A stretch of DNA of 64,000 nucleotides from Strongylocentrotus purpuratus (GCF_000002235.5 NW_022145609.1:23424408-23488407); one strand, 5' to 3'. Shown: positions 21,425 through 33,103, counted from the stretch's first letter. Notes: a model not told the origin generated them from the letters alone. A program made the numbers and translations.

Positions 21425-22860
21425 CCTAAAAGCATGTTCCTAGAGCAAATCAATGGTATTTTTTGGATTATTCAGCCAATAAGTCAATTAACCACTTTGT
21501 TAACCAATCGCCCAGGTAAATAAAGTCAAACCAGCTTTATAGCAACCACCTGTATAGAAAGACCCTTGTCTATAAAGACCACCTTTTTGTTTCCCTTGAA
21601 AATAATGGATTCATATTGAAATATGAACTGCAAAAACCTGTACAAATACAACATCTGCCTATATTTGAAGGACCAATTTTTTGTCTCCCTTGAGTGGTCT
21701 TTATATACAGGTTTAACTGTATAAAATGATTTATTGCTTTTTAAAACCAGAGAAAAGGAAACAAGTTAAGGGAAGCAACCAAAGGAAATTACAGTTGATG
21801 ATATAATCCCGATGAAATTGGGCTGGATCAAGCCTGTTAAATGAATGTTCTAGTAAAGTTGTATATCTGTAGAAGCTGACAGGTCAACGTCCATTTCCGA
21901 TTGGTTCTTTGTTAGTCGTCCTGCGCTGCGATTGTCTCTAATAGGCTAGTGGCTACACATGGGTCAGCATGGCCAGTTAAAGCAAACAAATAAACATGTT
22001 GAACCTAAAACTTGTTTTGAGGTCCACTTTGTGTAACTACTGAGCCCTTTGGTGAAATATGGATAAGATATGATCTAAGTATATTGATTTGCCGAATGAA
22101 ACCCGCTGAGATGATATTCTACCAACCAGACGAACACCTTTAAGACTTTCCTCTTCCAGTTCTTGACTAATTTCACCGGGGCATAATCTGGCCTGAAGCC
22201 AGCCGTCCCCTTTCCTCTGCCGGTGCCTGTCCTTCAATCATCTTTCATTAGAACGTCTTTCTGTTTCCTTGATGGCTGATGCCTTCTCTCTCCGCATTGG
22301 TCCTCTGGGGTGGGGTGAGGATGATACAGCTAAATTAAACATATCTAGAGTCTTTTCTAACCCCTTCACGGCAATCGTTCCACATTTTGTGGCTTTGCCT
22401 CAATAACTTTTGATTTAGAGCCCTCAAAATTATATCAACTAGGCTCTCACTCTGCTTTGACTTTAAAAAATAATTCCTGACCTTCGTTAAGTCTTTCTCA
22501 ACTCCTGTAAATCTTTCTAAGTTCCTTCTTTTATGAAAAGAATATACATGTAGTTGTTAAATTGGATAGCTTTAACCTTAGACAATTATGAACATTCTTT
22601 TTTTATATTTGGTGGGTGGTGAAGCACTAGACGTACATGTACGAACGATAAGAAGTGGATTGCTGTTGACGATTATCTAGTTACACTGTATGGCCTCGTT
22701 TTGCTGTATGGTCTGATTTTAGATGCCTGCCCCATGCTTCCTTTCACCATACCCTTTCTCTTCCCTGGTGATGACAGGCCTCTTGGTATGATGTGAACTT
22801 GAGGGCTATAGTCCATCTTCACTTCAATTCCTTGCTCCTTATGATCAAAACACACCCTTG
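21425..22860. other. Unassigned DNA
   Basis: No exon or clear repeat. Several phrases near 21.5-21.72 kb (TATAGAAAGACC, TATAAAGACCACC) recur locally and may be a degraded repeat. Confidence 0.4.
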
Positions 22861-23421
22861 ATTCACTCTTGCTCCTTTCTCAACCCACTGTCACTCCACT
22901 CTCAATTCACTCTCAACTCACTGTCAATCCACTCTCAACTCCCTCTCAATCCACTCTCAATCCACTCTCAACTCCCTCTCAATCCACTCTCAATCCACTC
23001 TCAATCCACTCTCAACTCACTCTCAATCCACTCTCAATTCACTCTCAACTCACTCTCTATCCACTCTATACCACTCTCACTTCACTCTCAATCCACTCTC
23101 AATCCACTCTCAACTCCCTCTCAATCCACTCTCAATCCACTCTCAACTCCCTCTCTTATCCACTCTCAATCCACTCTCAACTCCCTCTCAATCCACTCTT
23201 AATCCACTCTCAATCCACTCTCAACTCACTCTTAATCCACTCTCAATTCACTCTCAACTCACTCTCTATCCACTCTATACCACTCTCACTTCACTCTCAT
23301 TCCACTCTCAATTCACTCTCAATTCACTCTCAATCCACTCATAATCCTCTCTCACTCCTCTCTCGTTCCACTCTCAACTCACTGTCAATCCACTCTTAAC
23401 TCACTCTTAATCCACTCTGAG
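22861..23421. repeat. 11-bp minisatellite, TCAATCCACTC
   Basis: About 50 units of TCAATCCACTC with variants (TCAACTCACTC, TCAATTCACTC, TCAACTCCCTC). Higher-order duplication is visible: the block ending CTCTATCCACTCTATACCA occurs twice, near 23.06 and 23.26 kb. Open frames across it in two frames come from the array. Confidence 0.95.
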
Positions 23422-23521
23422 TACAATCCAGAATATAGAGTTATGTAGGAGACAACAAAAGTTTATGATACACCCTAAGAGAGAGTAGTCATTGAATATG
23501 CAGGGTCAGGTGACCATTTAA

Positions 23522-24021
23522 AGGTAATACAAAGTTTTGGGAAATTTTGAAAATTGGGTGGATAGTGAATCTTTACAATTTTGATATATTTGGATGCTCC
23601 TGTGGATGTATTATAAGCACAAAAAAAATTAGCCCCTAAAAGACTTCTGATTTCGAGAAAAATTTAATATAAAAATTTACCGGTGCTTTCGGTAAATTTT
23701 GATAAATTTCAAATAGCACCTATGGCCGTACAATGGTAGCTGCGACCATGAACATCTCAGAATATGTAGTTGGGATATATAATTTCCAAACGGGAATAGC
23801 TAATCGGTCGATTTCAGTCAAGAAACATTGTTTCATAGCTAAATTAATATCTTGACCTTGAGGGAGCTATACAACATAAAGAGTTTATTATTAATAATTC
23901 CATAACTTTAGACAAGATTTCAACCACGACAACGATCAATGTATATTGTAGGAACGCATATGCTTCCCAATATGTTAATTGGAACCAAATTTATGACCCC
24001 ATACCAAAACTTTGTAATACC
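23522..24021. mobile_element. TTAA-flanked MITE of a second family (500 bp)
   Basis: The ends AGGTAATACAAAGTTTTGG and CCAAAACTTTGTAATACC are inverted repeats, with TTAA at 23518-23521 and 24022-24025. The first five bases (AGGTA) match those of the 370-bp TTAA family, so both may be moved by the same piggyBac-type enzyme. Confidence 0.75.
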
Positions 24022-24159
24022 TTAAAGATACTACATTTACCAATCTCATCTATCAAAGATTCAAAATTACCATATTTTTCTCTTAGCAAATTTGTGTAAA
24101 ACTTTTACTGACCTTTTATTCTAATGTTTAAATGTGCCTTGCTCCAGGACATATAAGTA

Positions 24160-24240
24160 CTATGGTTGGGATCGAACCTGCGACCTTTGCATTTCCAGTT
24201 GAGTGATTAGACCACTTGACTATGACACCTCTATGACACC
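24160..24240 (-). repeat. tRNA-derived SINE head
   Basis: Read on the minus strand: GTGTCATAGTCAAGTGGTCT (A-box region), then GCAGGTTCGATCCC (B box) at normal tRNA spacing. Stem pairing is poor outside the T arm, so this is a SINE head and not a tRNA gene. Confidence 0.6.
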
Positions 24241-24248
24241 ATACACTA

Positions 24249-24650
24249 GGTCTGTCCTCATCAGCTCGAGATTGCCAAATATCCCGCTATTTGAACTATC
24301 CCTATTGCAAATTATCCATTTAATTTGCGTCTTCATCAGCCCGAAGTTGCAATTAGCAGGATATTTAGTCAAGATAATCATCCCAAGAAGTCTTGGTCTA
24401 GTTTGCAAAATATCCTGCTTTTTATCCGGTGCGTCCTCACCAGCCTGAAGACTCACACGTATTACGCTACAGCATAGTATCTTGAGCTAATTTCTCCAGC
24501 TCGAGTCTCGAGCTGATGAAAACAGCTGAAAACGAGCTGATGAAAACAGCTGAAAACGAGCTGAAGATGACGACGCAATTTGTAACTTCAGGCTTATTTC
24601 CCAAATCAGAAATAGCAGGCTATTTTGCAATCTCGAGCTGATGAAGACAT
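24249..24650. mobile_element. TCAGCTCGAG-family MITE, copy 1
   Basis: The left part TCATCAGCTCGAG...GCCAAATATCCCGC and the right part GCAATCTCGAGCTGATGA are inverted. The interior has AATTTGCGTCTTCATCAGCC. The right part (24.5-24.6 kb) is rearranged with GAGCTGATGAAAACAGCTGAAAAC repeated twice. Confidence 0.65.
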
Positions 24651-24659
24651 ACCTTATGA

Positions 24660-26540
24660 GGATTTGTAAAGTAGCCGCTTATTTGGGAGAAGCTGTAACT
24701 GTCTGAGGAGGGCACGTACACTGGTCTACTGTTAGAGCCTTTATCCTGAATTGACGGAAGCAGTCGTCTTTCAAAGCCTGGCACGTGCAAGTTCTCCCCT
24801 TGCTGTTGGCCAGCCAGGCTCCTCAAACTCTGATCCAGGACTTTGATCAGGTTTCTCTATGTCATGTAGAGGTGGTTTAAAGAAAAGATTTCTAATAAAG
24901 ATGGGAAACCATTTGTGGGCTTTCTTATTCTTTTTATTCTCATGTATACCAGCATTGTCTCATGAAAAGGATTTAAAAAAAAAAAAATTCTGATAATGAA
25001 AGAGAACAAGTAATAGCTTGAGACTTTACCTGGACAAAAAGTTGATGCCATTTTCTTCAAGATTCAAGATTCAAGATTCAAGATTTTATTGTCCATAATA
25101 TAATACAGAAATTTGTTTTCCATTGGTATAACATGTAATACATAAAACATAAGACAAAAACATGGTGTCGTGTGCTGAAAGCCAGAGGGGCGTCAAGACT
25201 CTATAAGAAAAAGTATGTGAGCAGGTACGGTTCTCCGGCTTTCAGCACAAAACATGACAAGATAGTTATATGACTTATACATAGCAAGAATTTTATATAC
25301 AATTCTGAATCACATCATGAATAAATTCAGGTATGAATATAGATGTGAATATGAGCAGCATCACAATCGAAATACGAGCAGAAAGATAAAGGAAAAGAGA
25401 GCTCAAGCTCGAAGGACTGATAGAAGAGAGAAATATAGGGAAAGTTGGTAGGGGTCCAAAGGAAAATGGGAGAGACAGAGAAGGAGAGATGGCATAATTT
25501 CCAATCAGATTATAATGCATGACATAAATATACAACAAAAATCAGCAGCAGAGCTAAACAACGGATGTTTTGACCCCACAAAGGTGATAAGGCGGAAAAC
25601 TTTCCAACCCAATCCCTACAATTGACTGGGTGGGTAGAAAAAAGTTAACAAATAATCATAATCGCTATTATTCAGCTTAAAGCTGAGAATTTCGTGTTAT
25701 TTTTGCATTATAGATGTGCATGGAATTTGGAATAAAAGAATTTCTGTATCTGGCTCTACGGGTAATTGGTACACGCAGGCGGATTCCTGAGCGGTTAAAA
25801 GTAAAACAAGAAAATAGTGGATGTGATGGGTCTTTCATAATAGAAGTTATTTTAGTCAATAAGCGATCTTCAAATGCAGTCTCATAAAACCTGTCCATTT
25901 TGTAATTGTCATTCTATGTTTTTTCCAACAACCGTGAGTTAATTTCTTAAAAAACCTCACAATGCACAAATGTTTTGATGTACTACATGTACCGGTACAA
26001 TAATCACTTCTGGACACTCCCTTCCATGTCACCAGTGCTTAGGGATAATATGCGCTTGGCTGATATTTGATCATAACGGATCTGCCGGGATTTGATTTAT
26101 ACAATGCCTGTCGCACTAGTTGATCGATGGAGGCTTATAGAGAAGTTCCATGGATGATTTCATTTGCTGAGAGGCAGAAGGGTGTTATCCCATTTCATTT
26201 AAAAAAGATTTAATATTGTTCTGGCTCTGAGAAGATTACAAAAGGGTGTAGTACATAATAGTACATAAATTTAAGCCCTTCTAACTCTCAAGTGATGATA
26301 TCATAACCTTATATGAATCATGCTATGGTCCTACAGATGATTGGCTAAGGCTTACAGAGAAAGGCGGATGATATTGGCTGCTTAGCGGGAAGGGCATTAA
26401 ATCTAGACAGAAGTATGTAAGTTAATGTTCTTCTGGCTCTGATTAGATGTTATTACTCTCATGCATGATATCGTTGATTGAGAGCCAGAAGGGCATTATT
26501 CTATGTGAGGTTATTCCATTCTGGCATTCAGCAGATGATT
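24660..26540. other. Unassigned repeat-rich DNA
   Basis: GATTCAAGATTCAAGATT repeats at 25061-25090 next to a TTTTATTGTCCATAA patch that looks like a retroelement tail. A 70-bp inverted piece at 25.17-25.25 kb has GAAAGCCAGAG ... CTCCGGCTTTC ends. No gene recognised. Confidence 0.4.
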
Positions 26541-26617
26541 ATTCGGAAGGAGGAGAGAAATAAAGAAAGAGAGAGAGACAGGTGGGGAGAGGGGAGTGAT
26601 ATGGAGAGAGAAGGAGA

Positions 26618-26674
<57 letters not shown>

Positions 26675-26811
26675 GGGGGGGGCAGATAGTTTTACTAGAA
26701 TTTTTTTACTAGACAAAGCTTAGAGAAAGAAGGAAAGAAAGAAGCAGTTTGATTTAATAGAGAGTAAAGGATATTATAAGGGAGAAAAAAGGAGAATAAT
26801 GTGAGAAAATG

Positions 26812-26864
<53 letters not shown>

Positions 26865-26945
26865 TGAGAGAAGGAGAGTAAAAGGATAAGATAGAGAGAG
26901 GGAGGAAGAGAGATAGAGAGAGAGAGAGAAAGAGCAAAATGAAAA
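26541..26945. repeat. (GA)n tracts
   Basis: Two purine tracts, 26541-26690 and 26811-26945, mostly (GA)n with a poly-G end at 26672-26681. Confidence 0.95.
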
Positions 26946-26999
26946 ATAAAAGTATGTGTGAGATGAACTCTTTACCTTCAATAATGTTGATTTCATCCA

Positions 27000-27600
27000 A
27001 TACCCTGGATCAGGGTTAGTTCCATCCAGGCTCACCACACCTCCACCCCTATATGGTGAGTCACCTACCGGTAGTTCCCGTGATAAGAGATGATACATGC
27101 CTCCTATGGTGAAAAATGGTTTACTCACTTTACTTCAGATGGAGAGGTCATCGATCGGTTCAAACCCTGGCATGACACCTGCTGTCTGTAAGCAAGGCAT
27201 TTGATCTAAGTTGCTTCTCTCCACCCAGGTGTTGAAATGAATACCCACCCCCCACCCTATTGTGAGTCACCTCGTTCCCTTGATAAGAGATGCTACATGC
27301 CTTTACGTGTTGAAGTTTAGTGGTTTAGTCACTTGACTCCAGGTGGAGAGGTCACCGGTTCAAACCCGGTATGACACCTGCTGTCTGTAATCAAGGCATT
27401 TGATCTTTGTTACTTCTCTCCACCCAGGTTTTTAAAGTGGGTAACCACCCCCACCTTATCGTGCGTCACCTTGTTACCTTGATAAGAGATGCTACGTGTT
27501 GAAGTTTAGTGGTTTAGTCACTTGACTCTGAGTGGAGAGGCCGTGGGTTCAAGCTCCAGCATGGGACTTACATCCAATTTGATGTGTTACTGACTCACTT
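27000..27600 (+). repeat. Three tandem tRNA-headed SINE units
   Basis: GGTTTAGTCACTTGACT (A-box-like) and GGTTCAAACCC or GGTTCAAGCTC (B-box-like) recur with a 190-199 bp period (reference points 27172, 27371, 27561). Between them lie CAAGGCATTTGATCT, CTCTCCACCCAGG and CTTGATAAGAGATGCTAC, each repeated. Head-to-tail SINE units are unusual. Confidence 0.7.
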
Positions 27601-27619
27601 TGGGAGCACAGTCTCCAAT

Positions 27620-28283
27620 AGCCTCTTGTCGATGCCCTCGCGCTGTTGGAGTCTCTAAATTCTGACGAGCGAAGCGAGTCAGAGAAACCAAGGCGCTTGC
27701 GCGGAGGGCCTCTTGACAAGTGATCTGAATTATATATTCATGAGACCCGATTTCCTACTGAATTATGCATGTCTAGACCGCAGCGATTGTGTGTGTGTGT
27801 GTACGTGTGTGTTCGGGATTGCCCAACTAGGCTAGTCTGCAAGCACAGACCCTAATTTGACACTTTATCAAAAAATCATTGTGCCTTGAGAGAAGCCTAG
27901 CCCAGCTATCTACTGGTACCTACTGGTTGTACCAATATAGGTCAGGAGCAGCTATAGTACGTGGCATATGGTAGTCTTATAGTGCACACTCTCTTTTACG
28001 ACTGACCAGGGTTTGCGCTTGCAGACTACAACTAGGCGGCCAGTCTCGCTCTCACGGAGGGAATTCGCACAGAGCGGTAGATATTACGTCATAGTAGCTC
28101 TCTCTGATTGGATAACTTTCACCGAACTCTGCTGGGTCGGAATATTCGCCAAACATAGTAAAACATAAGAAATTCAGATCACTTGTCAAGAGGCCCTCCG
28201 CACAAGCGCCTCGGTTTCTCTGACTCGCTTCGCTTGTCAGAATTTAGAGACTCCAACAGCGCGAGGGCATCGACAAGAGGCTA
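27620..28283. mobile_element. Mutator-like MITE with long TIRs
   Basis: TIRs of about 120 bp (AGCCTCTTGTCGATGCCCTC ... GGCCTCTTGACAAGTGATCTG) flank a 400-bp interior. The 10-bp AGTCTCCAAT lies on both sides (27610-27619 and 28284-28293). TIRs over 100 bp with a 9-10 bp target duplication are the pattern of Mutator-type elements. No transposase is present. Confidence 0.8.
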
Positions 28284-28333
28284 AGTCTCCAATGGATGTA
28301 GCAATTATATGGACAGTACAATATATATTTTTA

Positions 28334-29675
28334 TGCCTCCGCCACCGAAGGTGGTGCCGGAGGCATCATGTTTTCGGGTTGTCCGTCCGTACGTCCGTCC
28401 GTCCGTCCGTACGTCCGTCCGTCCGTCTGTCCGTACGTCCGTCCGTCCGTCCGTCCGTACGTCCGTCCCGTTTGACCGTTATCACAATATCTCAAGAACC
28501 ATTTAAGATTTAAACTTAAGACTCGGGAATAGTATTTATCACCATAGGAAGACGATCTGATTAGATTTTGGAGTACGTAGGTCAAAGGTCACAGGTCACA
28601 GAGGTCAACTTATGAAATTCCTTGTATTGAGTTTGTTAGCGCGATATCTCAAGAACCATTTGAGATTTAAACTTCAAACTTAAGGATAGTATGTATCACC
28701 ATAGGAAGACGATCTGATTAGATTTTGGAGCACGTATGTCAAAGGTCAAGGGTCACAGAGGTCAACTTATGAAATTCCATACATTGAGATTGTTATCATG
28801 ATATCTCAAGAACCACTGGAGATTTAAACTTCAAACTTAGTGATAGTGTGTATCACTATAGGAAAACAATCTGATTAGATTTTGGAGCACGTATGTCAAA
28901 GGTCAAGGGTCACAGAGGTCAACTTATGAAATTCCATACATTGAGATTGTTATCATGATATCTCAAGAACCACTGGAGATTTAAACTTCAAACTTAGTGA
29001 TAGTGTGTATCACTATAGGAAAACAATCTGATTAGATTTTGGAGCATGTAGGTCAAAGGTCAAGGGTCACAGAGGTCAACTTATGAAATTCCATACATTG
29101 AGATTGTTATCATGATATCTCAAGAACCACTGGAGATGTAAAAACTTCAAACTTAATGATAGTGTGTATCACCATAGGAAGACAATCTGATTAGATTTTG
29201 GAGCACGTAGGTCAAAGGTCAAAGGCCACAGCGCACATTATGAATGCAAAAACAGCTTGTGATCGCGTTATCTCAAGAACCGATTGATGGATTCATGCCA
29301 AAATTAGGTCATGTTTGTTACCTGCAGAGCCAATGAACTGAGTAGATTCTTGGTTCATAAGGTCAAAGGTCATGGGCCCATTATGTATGCAAAAATAGCT
29401 TGTGAACGCATTCTCATTAGAACTGACAGATGGATTACTATTTAACTCGGAACATCTTGCAGAGCCAATGAACTGAGTAGATTTTATGGTCATGAGGTCA
29501 AAGATCAAAGGGTCATATATGTATATGAGAAATTGCTTGTAATCACAATATTCTGAGAACCTGTCAATGGATTACCATTGAACGTGAATTCAATTTTTTT
29601 TTTCTGTTTTGGTTTGTAAAATTGCTCTATAACGGAGGCATCATTTTCGACTGCGCGCAGTCGAATTCCATCTAG
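28334..29675 (+). mobile_element. Helitron-like non-autonomous element with internal array
   Basis: It begins with the palindrome GCCTCCGCCACC...GGTGGTGCCGGAGGC. A GTCC-rich stretch follows (28378-28469), then five or six units of 157 bp (CAAGAACC at 28493, 28650, 28807, 28964, 29121, then 29274) with conserved AGGTCAAAGGTCA. It closes with a 20-bp perfect palindrome centred on GCGCGC (29646-29665) followed six bases later by CTAG and then T. A 3' hairpin plus CTAG/T with central minisatellite units matches the layout of Helitron-associated elements. The exact 5' end is not fixed. Confidence 0.55.
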
Positions 29676-30135
29676 TTTTGATTATGATACATTTAAGAAA
29701 AGTTGGTGGCATTATAAGAGAAAATCAAATTCTTTTCTGAGGAAAGTATTGTCTCCAGGAACTAGATGATCCCTGCATTAAGCCTACGGGATGGGTGAAT
29801 TCAGTAGTCGTAGGATTACTATAAAACCACTTTCTAAGGGTAAATCGAGGACAAATATCAATATTGAATATTAGATATCAATATATTGTGCCCCTCACTT
29901 GACGAAATCAGCGTGATGGAAAGAAAACTGCTTTATCATGGGAACCAACAAGTGGCTGGATTTTCTAAATTGGATTAGGAGCCAAAAACCCAAAGCCACT
30001 GATTCACAGGTGCCTTTCCATCAGCCTGAATAAGCTCCGGCTCCAGACCGATCAACACTTTGCAAGAAACGAGTCCGAGTTTGAAGTTCCCTGTCCTTAT
30101 TAGCCAAAGCTTCAGTTGCCAAAGTTAAGCCATAT
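29676..30135. other. Unassigned DNA
   Basis: No gene. The stretch at 30.0-30.12 kb shares words with the TCAGCTCGAG family and may be a fused fragment. Confidence 0.4.
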
Positions 30136-30467
30136 CCTATTAGGACTGTTTTGATCAGCTCGAGTTTGCCAAATAATCCCCTATTTTCAGACTCGGGATA
30201 GTATCCCGAAGCTTGAAATTGCGTCTTCCCCAGACCGATGCGCTCATCACAAACTAGCTCAGACTGGCGCAAATTAGACCGTTATTTCCAAAATCGTGGG
30301 ATATTTTTTAAACAAGGCCAAGATTTCTCAGGATATTTTCTCAACCAAATATCCCGCTAAGTGCAACTGCGGGCTGATGATGACGAAAATCAACCGGTTA
30401 ATTTGCGATCGGGATAGTTAAAATAGCGGGTTATTTGGCAAACTTGAGCTGATGAAAACAGGCCTAA
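30136..30467. mobile_element. TCAGCTCGAG-family MITE, copy 2
   Basis: The ends ACTGTTTTGATCAGCTCGAG and CTTGAGCTGATGAAAACAGG are inverted, followed inward by TTTGCCAAATAATCCC and GGGTTATTTGGCAAA. This is the best-preserved pair of termini in the four copies. Confidence 0.75.
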
Positions 30468-31009
30468 ATGAGTAAGTTGTGATTTGGGCAATATTCCTGG
30501 ATTTTTAACACTAGTGCTAATGAAAACAGCCCCACAACCCAGTTCCCATCGTCTGCTAGACTGGTTGGGGGCGGGGTACCTGGGGGCTTTTAATTCGTAA
30601 AGGAAATTCTTGGAGCTTAGAGTCCCCTTCCTCGCTTTCCTGAGCAGTAGCCATGTTTATTCCAGTAATACTCATAAATCGTTTCAGTGTGCAATAGTTC
30701 ATCAACATCATATGAGGCATGGCCAAATTTCTTTTGTATCTTGAAATGTTTAATTTGTCAGAACATTAACATGAAAATATACAAAATATGTGTTACTTTT
30801 GTTTTGTAGAAAATAAAAAATAATTCTGTTGTACATACTTATAACTTTAGACAGTGTGATAAGTTTAAACACAATAACTGACATTTTTTGACAGAACCAA
30901 ATACAGGACATATGGCCATTTTGCATTGCAGAATTTGTTTTTCTTCATTAACTCTGGCTGTGCTGATGCCATACATGTTTTTATGTGACAAGCAAGAAAT
31001 ATGAATGGT
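30468..31009. other. Unassigned DNA
   Basis: AT-rich DNA without a recognisable gene or repeat. Confidence 0.4.
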
Positions 31010-31226
31010 AAACATCTAATTTACTCATACCCTTAGCAAGTTTTCTATTTTTTAAAGTATGTGAAAAATTGATTTGTTGTGATTTTTGTTTCTTGAGAAT
31101 GTGGCATATTAAAGCTTGCATCTAAAAGTATTCAACAAAGGCCTTAATTCAACCAGTCCACCTTCCATTCTTTAACACACACATTTACAAAGGGTATGAA
31201 TAATTCAGTTAACTGTATATGCTGGT
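31010..31226. mobile_element. CATACCCTT-end MITE, copy 1
   Basis: Left AATTTACTCATACCCTT and right AAGGGTATGAATAATTCAG are inverted. The same ends occur at 37.74-37.98 kb. Confidence 0.5.
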
Positions 31227-31955
31227 CAAATTATATCACTGTTTAGAGCATGAATTTAGCATTCTATGTGTAAATATCCAAGAATTATTATATGCCATTT
31301 TTAGAGAAATATTTGTACAGGATCTCTTTTAATTATAGCATTATTTATACTGGCTACTGAATGAGTAACATAAACATAAAGGAATAAAAGGAAACTCAGT
31401 TCATATCTTACATTGATTTTCATTCATAAAGTATGAAATATATTAATTAGCAATTTGTGGTATCGGTAGAAAGGGTAATGAGTTTCCTACAACCTTTGTA
31501 CACAATATTTTGTAATATACAACATGGTTAAAGAAGTGAGGTGTTTGAGAAGTAAGTCTAGCTTGTGTTTTGGCACAGTAAGAGTTAGTATTGTCTTTGC
31601 CAGAGGCGAGGAATTCCCCAAGATTTTTCTGGCAGATGCCTGATGACTTTTCGTTGAAAGCCGTCATTTTGGGGATTTTCTCATATTGCAATATTTCCTG
31701 TGTGCTTTTTCTGAGGGTATTTCCCCATACCAAAACAAGTTGTAAAAATAAATAGATGTTCTCTGTAGGTTTCCATAGTGATGAGTATTCAACAACTACT
31801 CAACAGTCTTTCTACAGATTCTGTAGATAAATCTATGTTATCACCAACGGCCCTAGATATTGTGAATACTTTTGAAATGTAGATAATATTTGTAAGGTGG
31901 ATCATCATAAGTTTAAAATATAAATGTATGTTGAATGTTGGTTGGTTCGTTTGCT
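31227..31955. other. Unassigned DNA
   Basis: A 96-residue frame on the minus strand (31443-31733) has no splice support or recognisable motif. I could not decide whether it is coding. Confidence 0.35.
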
Positions 31956-32110
31956 CTACCTGATTGCTAAGAAAGCATGTGCATGCTTGTACATAAGAAA
32001 CCGGGGGACTGACTGCTTTAAGTCCTCTCCGAGGGACTTGGTAATGAGGATTAATGCCTTACCAAATGGCCCTAGTGCATTGAATTGAATTTGAACCTGG
32101 GGTCTCCTGT
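31956..32110 (-). repeat. SINE-like repeat
   Basis: TACCTGATTGCTAAGAAAGCATGTGC ... CCGGGGGACTGACTGCTTTA ... AGTCCTCTCCGAGGGACTT recurs in the opposite orientation at 43.27-43.36 kb. A B-box-like GAACCTGGGGTCTCC lies at its right end. Confidence 0.55.
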
Positions 32111-32182
32111 CAAATTTGCAGAAACTAGTTAATTAATAAATTAATGGATGCAAGAATCCTCAGTATCTTGCTTTGGACTCCT

Positions 32183-32606
32183 GGGGGGTGTTTCACAAAG
32201 ATCCTAAGTTGAACTTGTCTCTAAGCCTGAATCCGATGACCGGGGTAATAATATATCTGTAAAGCGCTTAGGTACATCGTTGGATCGGTGTATTGAGCGC
32301 TATATAAAAAACCGGATTATTATTATTATTATTATTAAGTTGGACTTAACAGTTATGGAAAGCCCTTAGCATCTATGAAAATATTTTGTAAAAGTTATTT
32401 TAAAAAGCATAAAATGTTCATTCAAATCATTCATATTTTCTATTATCAAGGAGATTTCATGTTCTCGATGTGGAATTTGTAAAAAGTCTAAAATACTTGA
32501 ATTTTGCTTTTCAATATTATTGTAAAGCTACAAATGGCTCTCCATAGTTTTTAAGTCCAACTTAGAGTTAATTTTGACTTAGGATCTTTGTGAAACCCCC
32601 CCCCCC
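32183..32606. mobile_element. GTTTCACAAAGATC-end MITE with nested insertion
   Basis: The ends GGTGTTTCACAAAGATCCTA and AGGATCTTTGTGAAAC are inverted repeats; AGTTGAACTTG and GTCCAACTTAG pair next. Positions 32232-32337 are an inserted SINE tail (AAAGCGCTTAGG ... GAGCGCTATATAAAAA, then (ATT)n) that splits the left part. A second copy lies reversed at 39.49-39.74 kb. Confidence 0.7.
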
Positions 32607-32770
32607 CGATAGATAATTAGTGGGGAACCTCTAGTTGACAAGATAAAGCTACTGTAAGGAGATCTCTCCTTGATTATGCTAAATGACTTTCTAAAAAAGA
32701 TGAACAGGATCACATGTATTCCTCTAATTGCCATTGCAGTTACTGCTAGGATATAGGTGGGAGTGTATGT

Positions 32771-32892
32771 GTGGGAGAGAGAGAAAGAGAGAGAGGGAGA
32801 GATTAAGAGAGAATAGGAGATATAAAGACAGAGAGAGAGAGAGAGAGAGAAAAGAAAGTGAAAGAGAAAAAAGAGAGAGGGGGGGGGGGGGG

Positions 32893-32928
<36 letters not shown>

Positions 32929-33036
32929 AGGGGGGGGGGGTTGGGGAGCAGCAAGAGAAGGAGAGAGAGGGAGGCAATATGACATCTGAATAGATCATAT
33001 AGATAGATGTATAGATAGAGAGGGATAGAATGAGAC

Positions 33037-33101
<65 letters not shown>
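32771..33101. repeat. (GA)n tracts with poly-G runs
   Basis: Purine tracts at 32771-32960 and a pure (GA)n at 33041-33101, with G-runs at 32880-32893 and 32930-32941. Confidence 0.95.

Positions 33102-33103
<2 letters not shown>

Noticed and set aside
22858..23399. 114- and 176-residue Ser/Leu/His/Pro frames
   Set aside because: They are readings of the 11-bp minisatellite in two frames.
24857..25060. Minus-strand start exon (MKKMASTFCPG, then GTAAAG)
   Set aside because: Short, weak donor, and next to a GATTCAA repeat that looks like a retroelement tail.
28292..28585. Arg/Pro/Ser-Val repeats and Tyr-Gly-Arg-Thr-Asp repeats in opposite frames
   Set aside because: They are coded by the GTCC/ACGTCC simple repeat inside the Helitron-like element.
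30021..30272. 83-residue frame on the minus strand
   Set aside because: Overlaps the TCAGCTCGAG-family MITE and has no motif.
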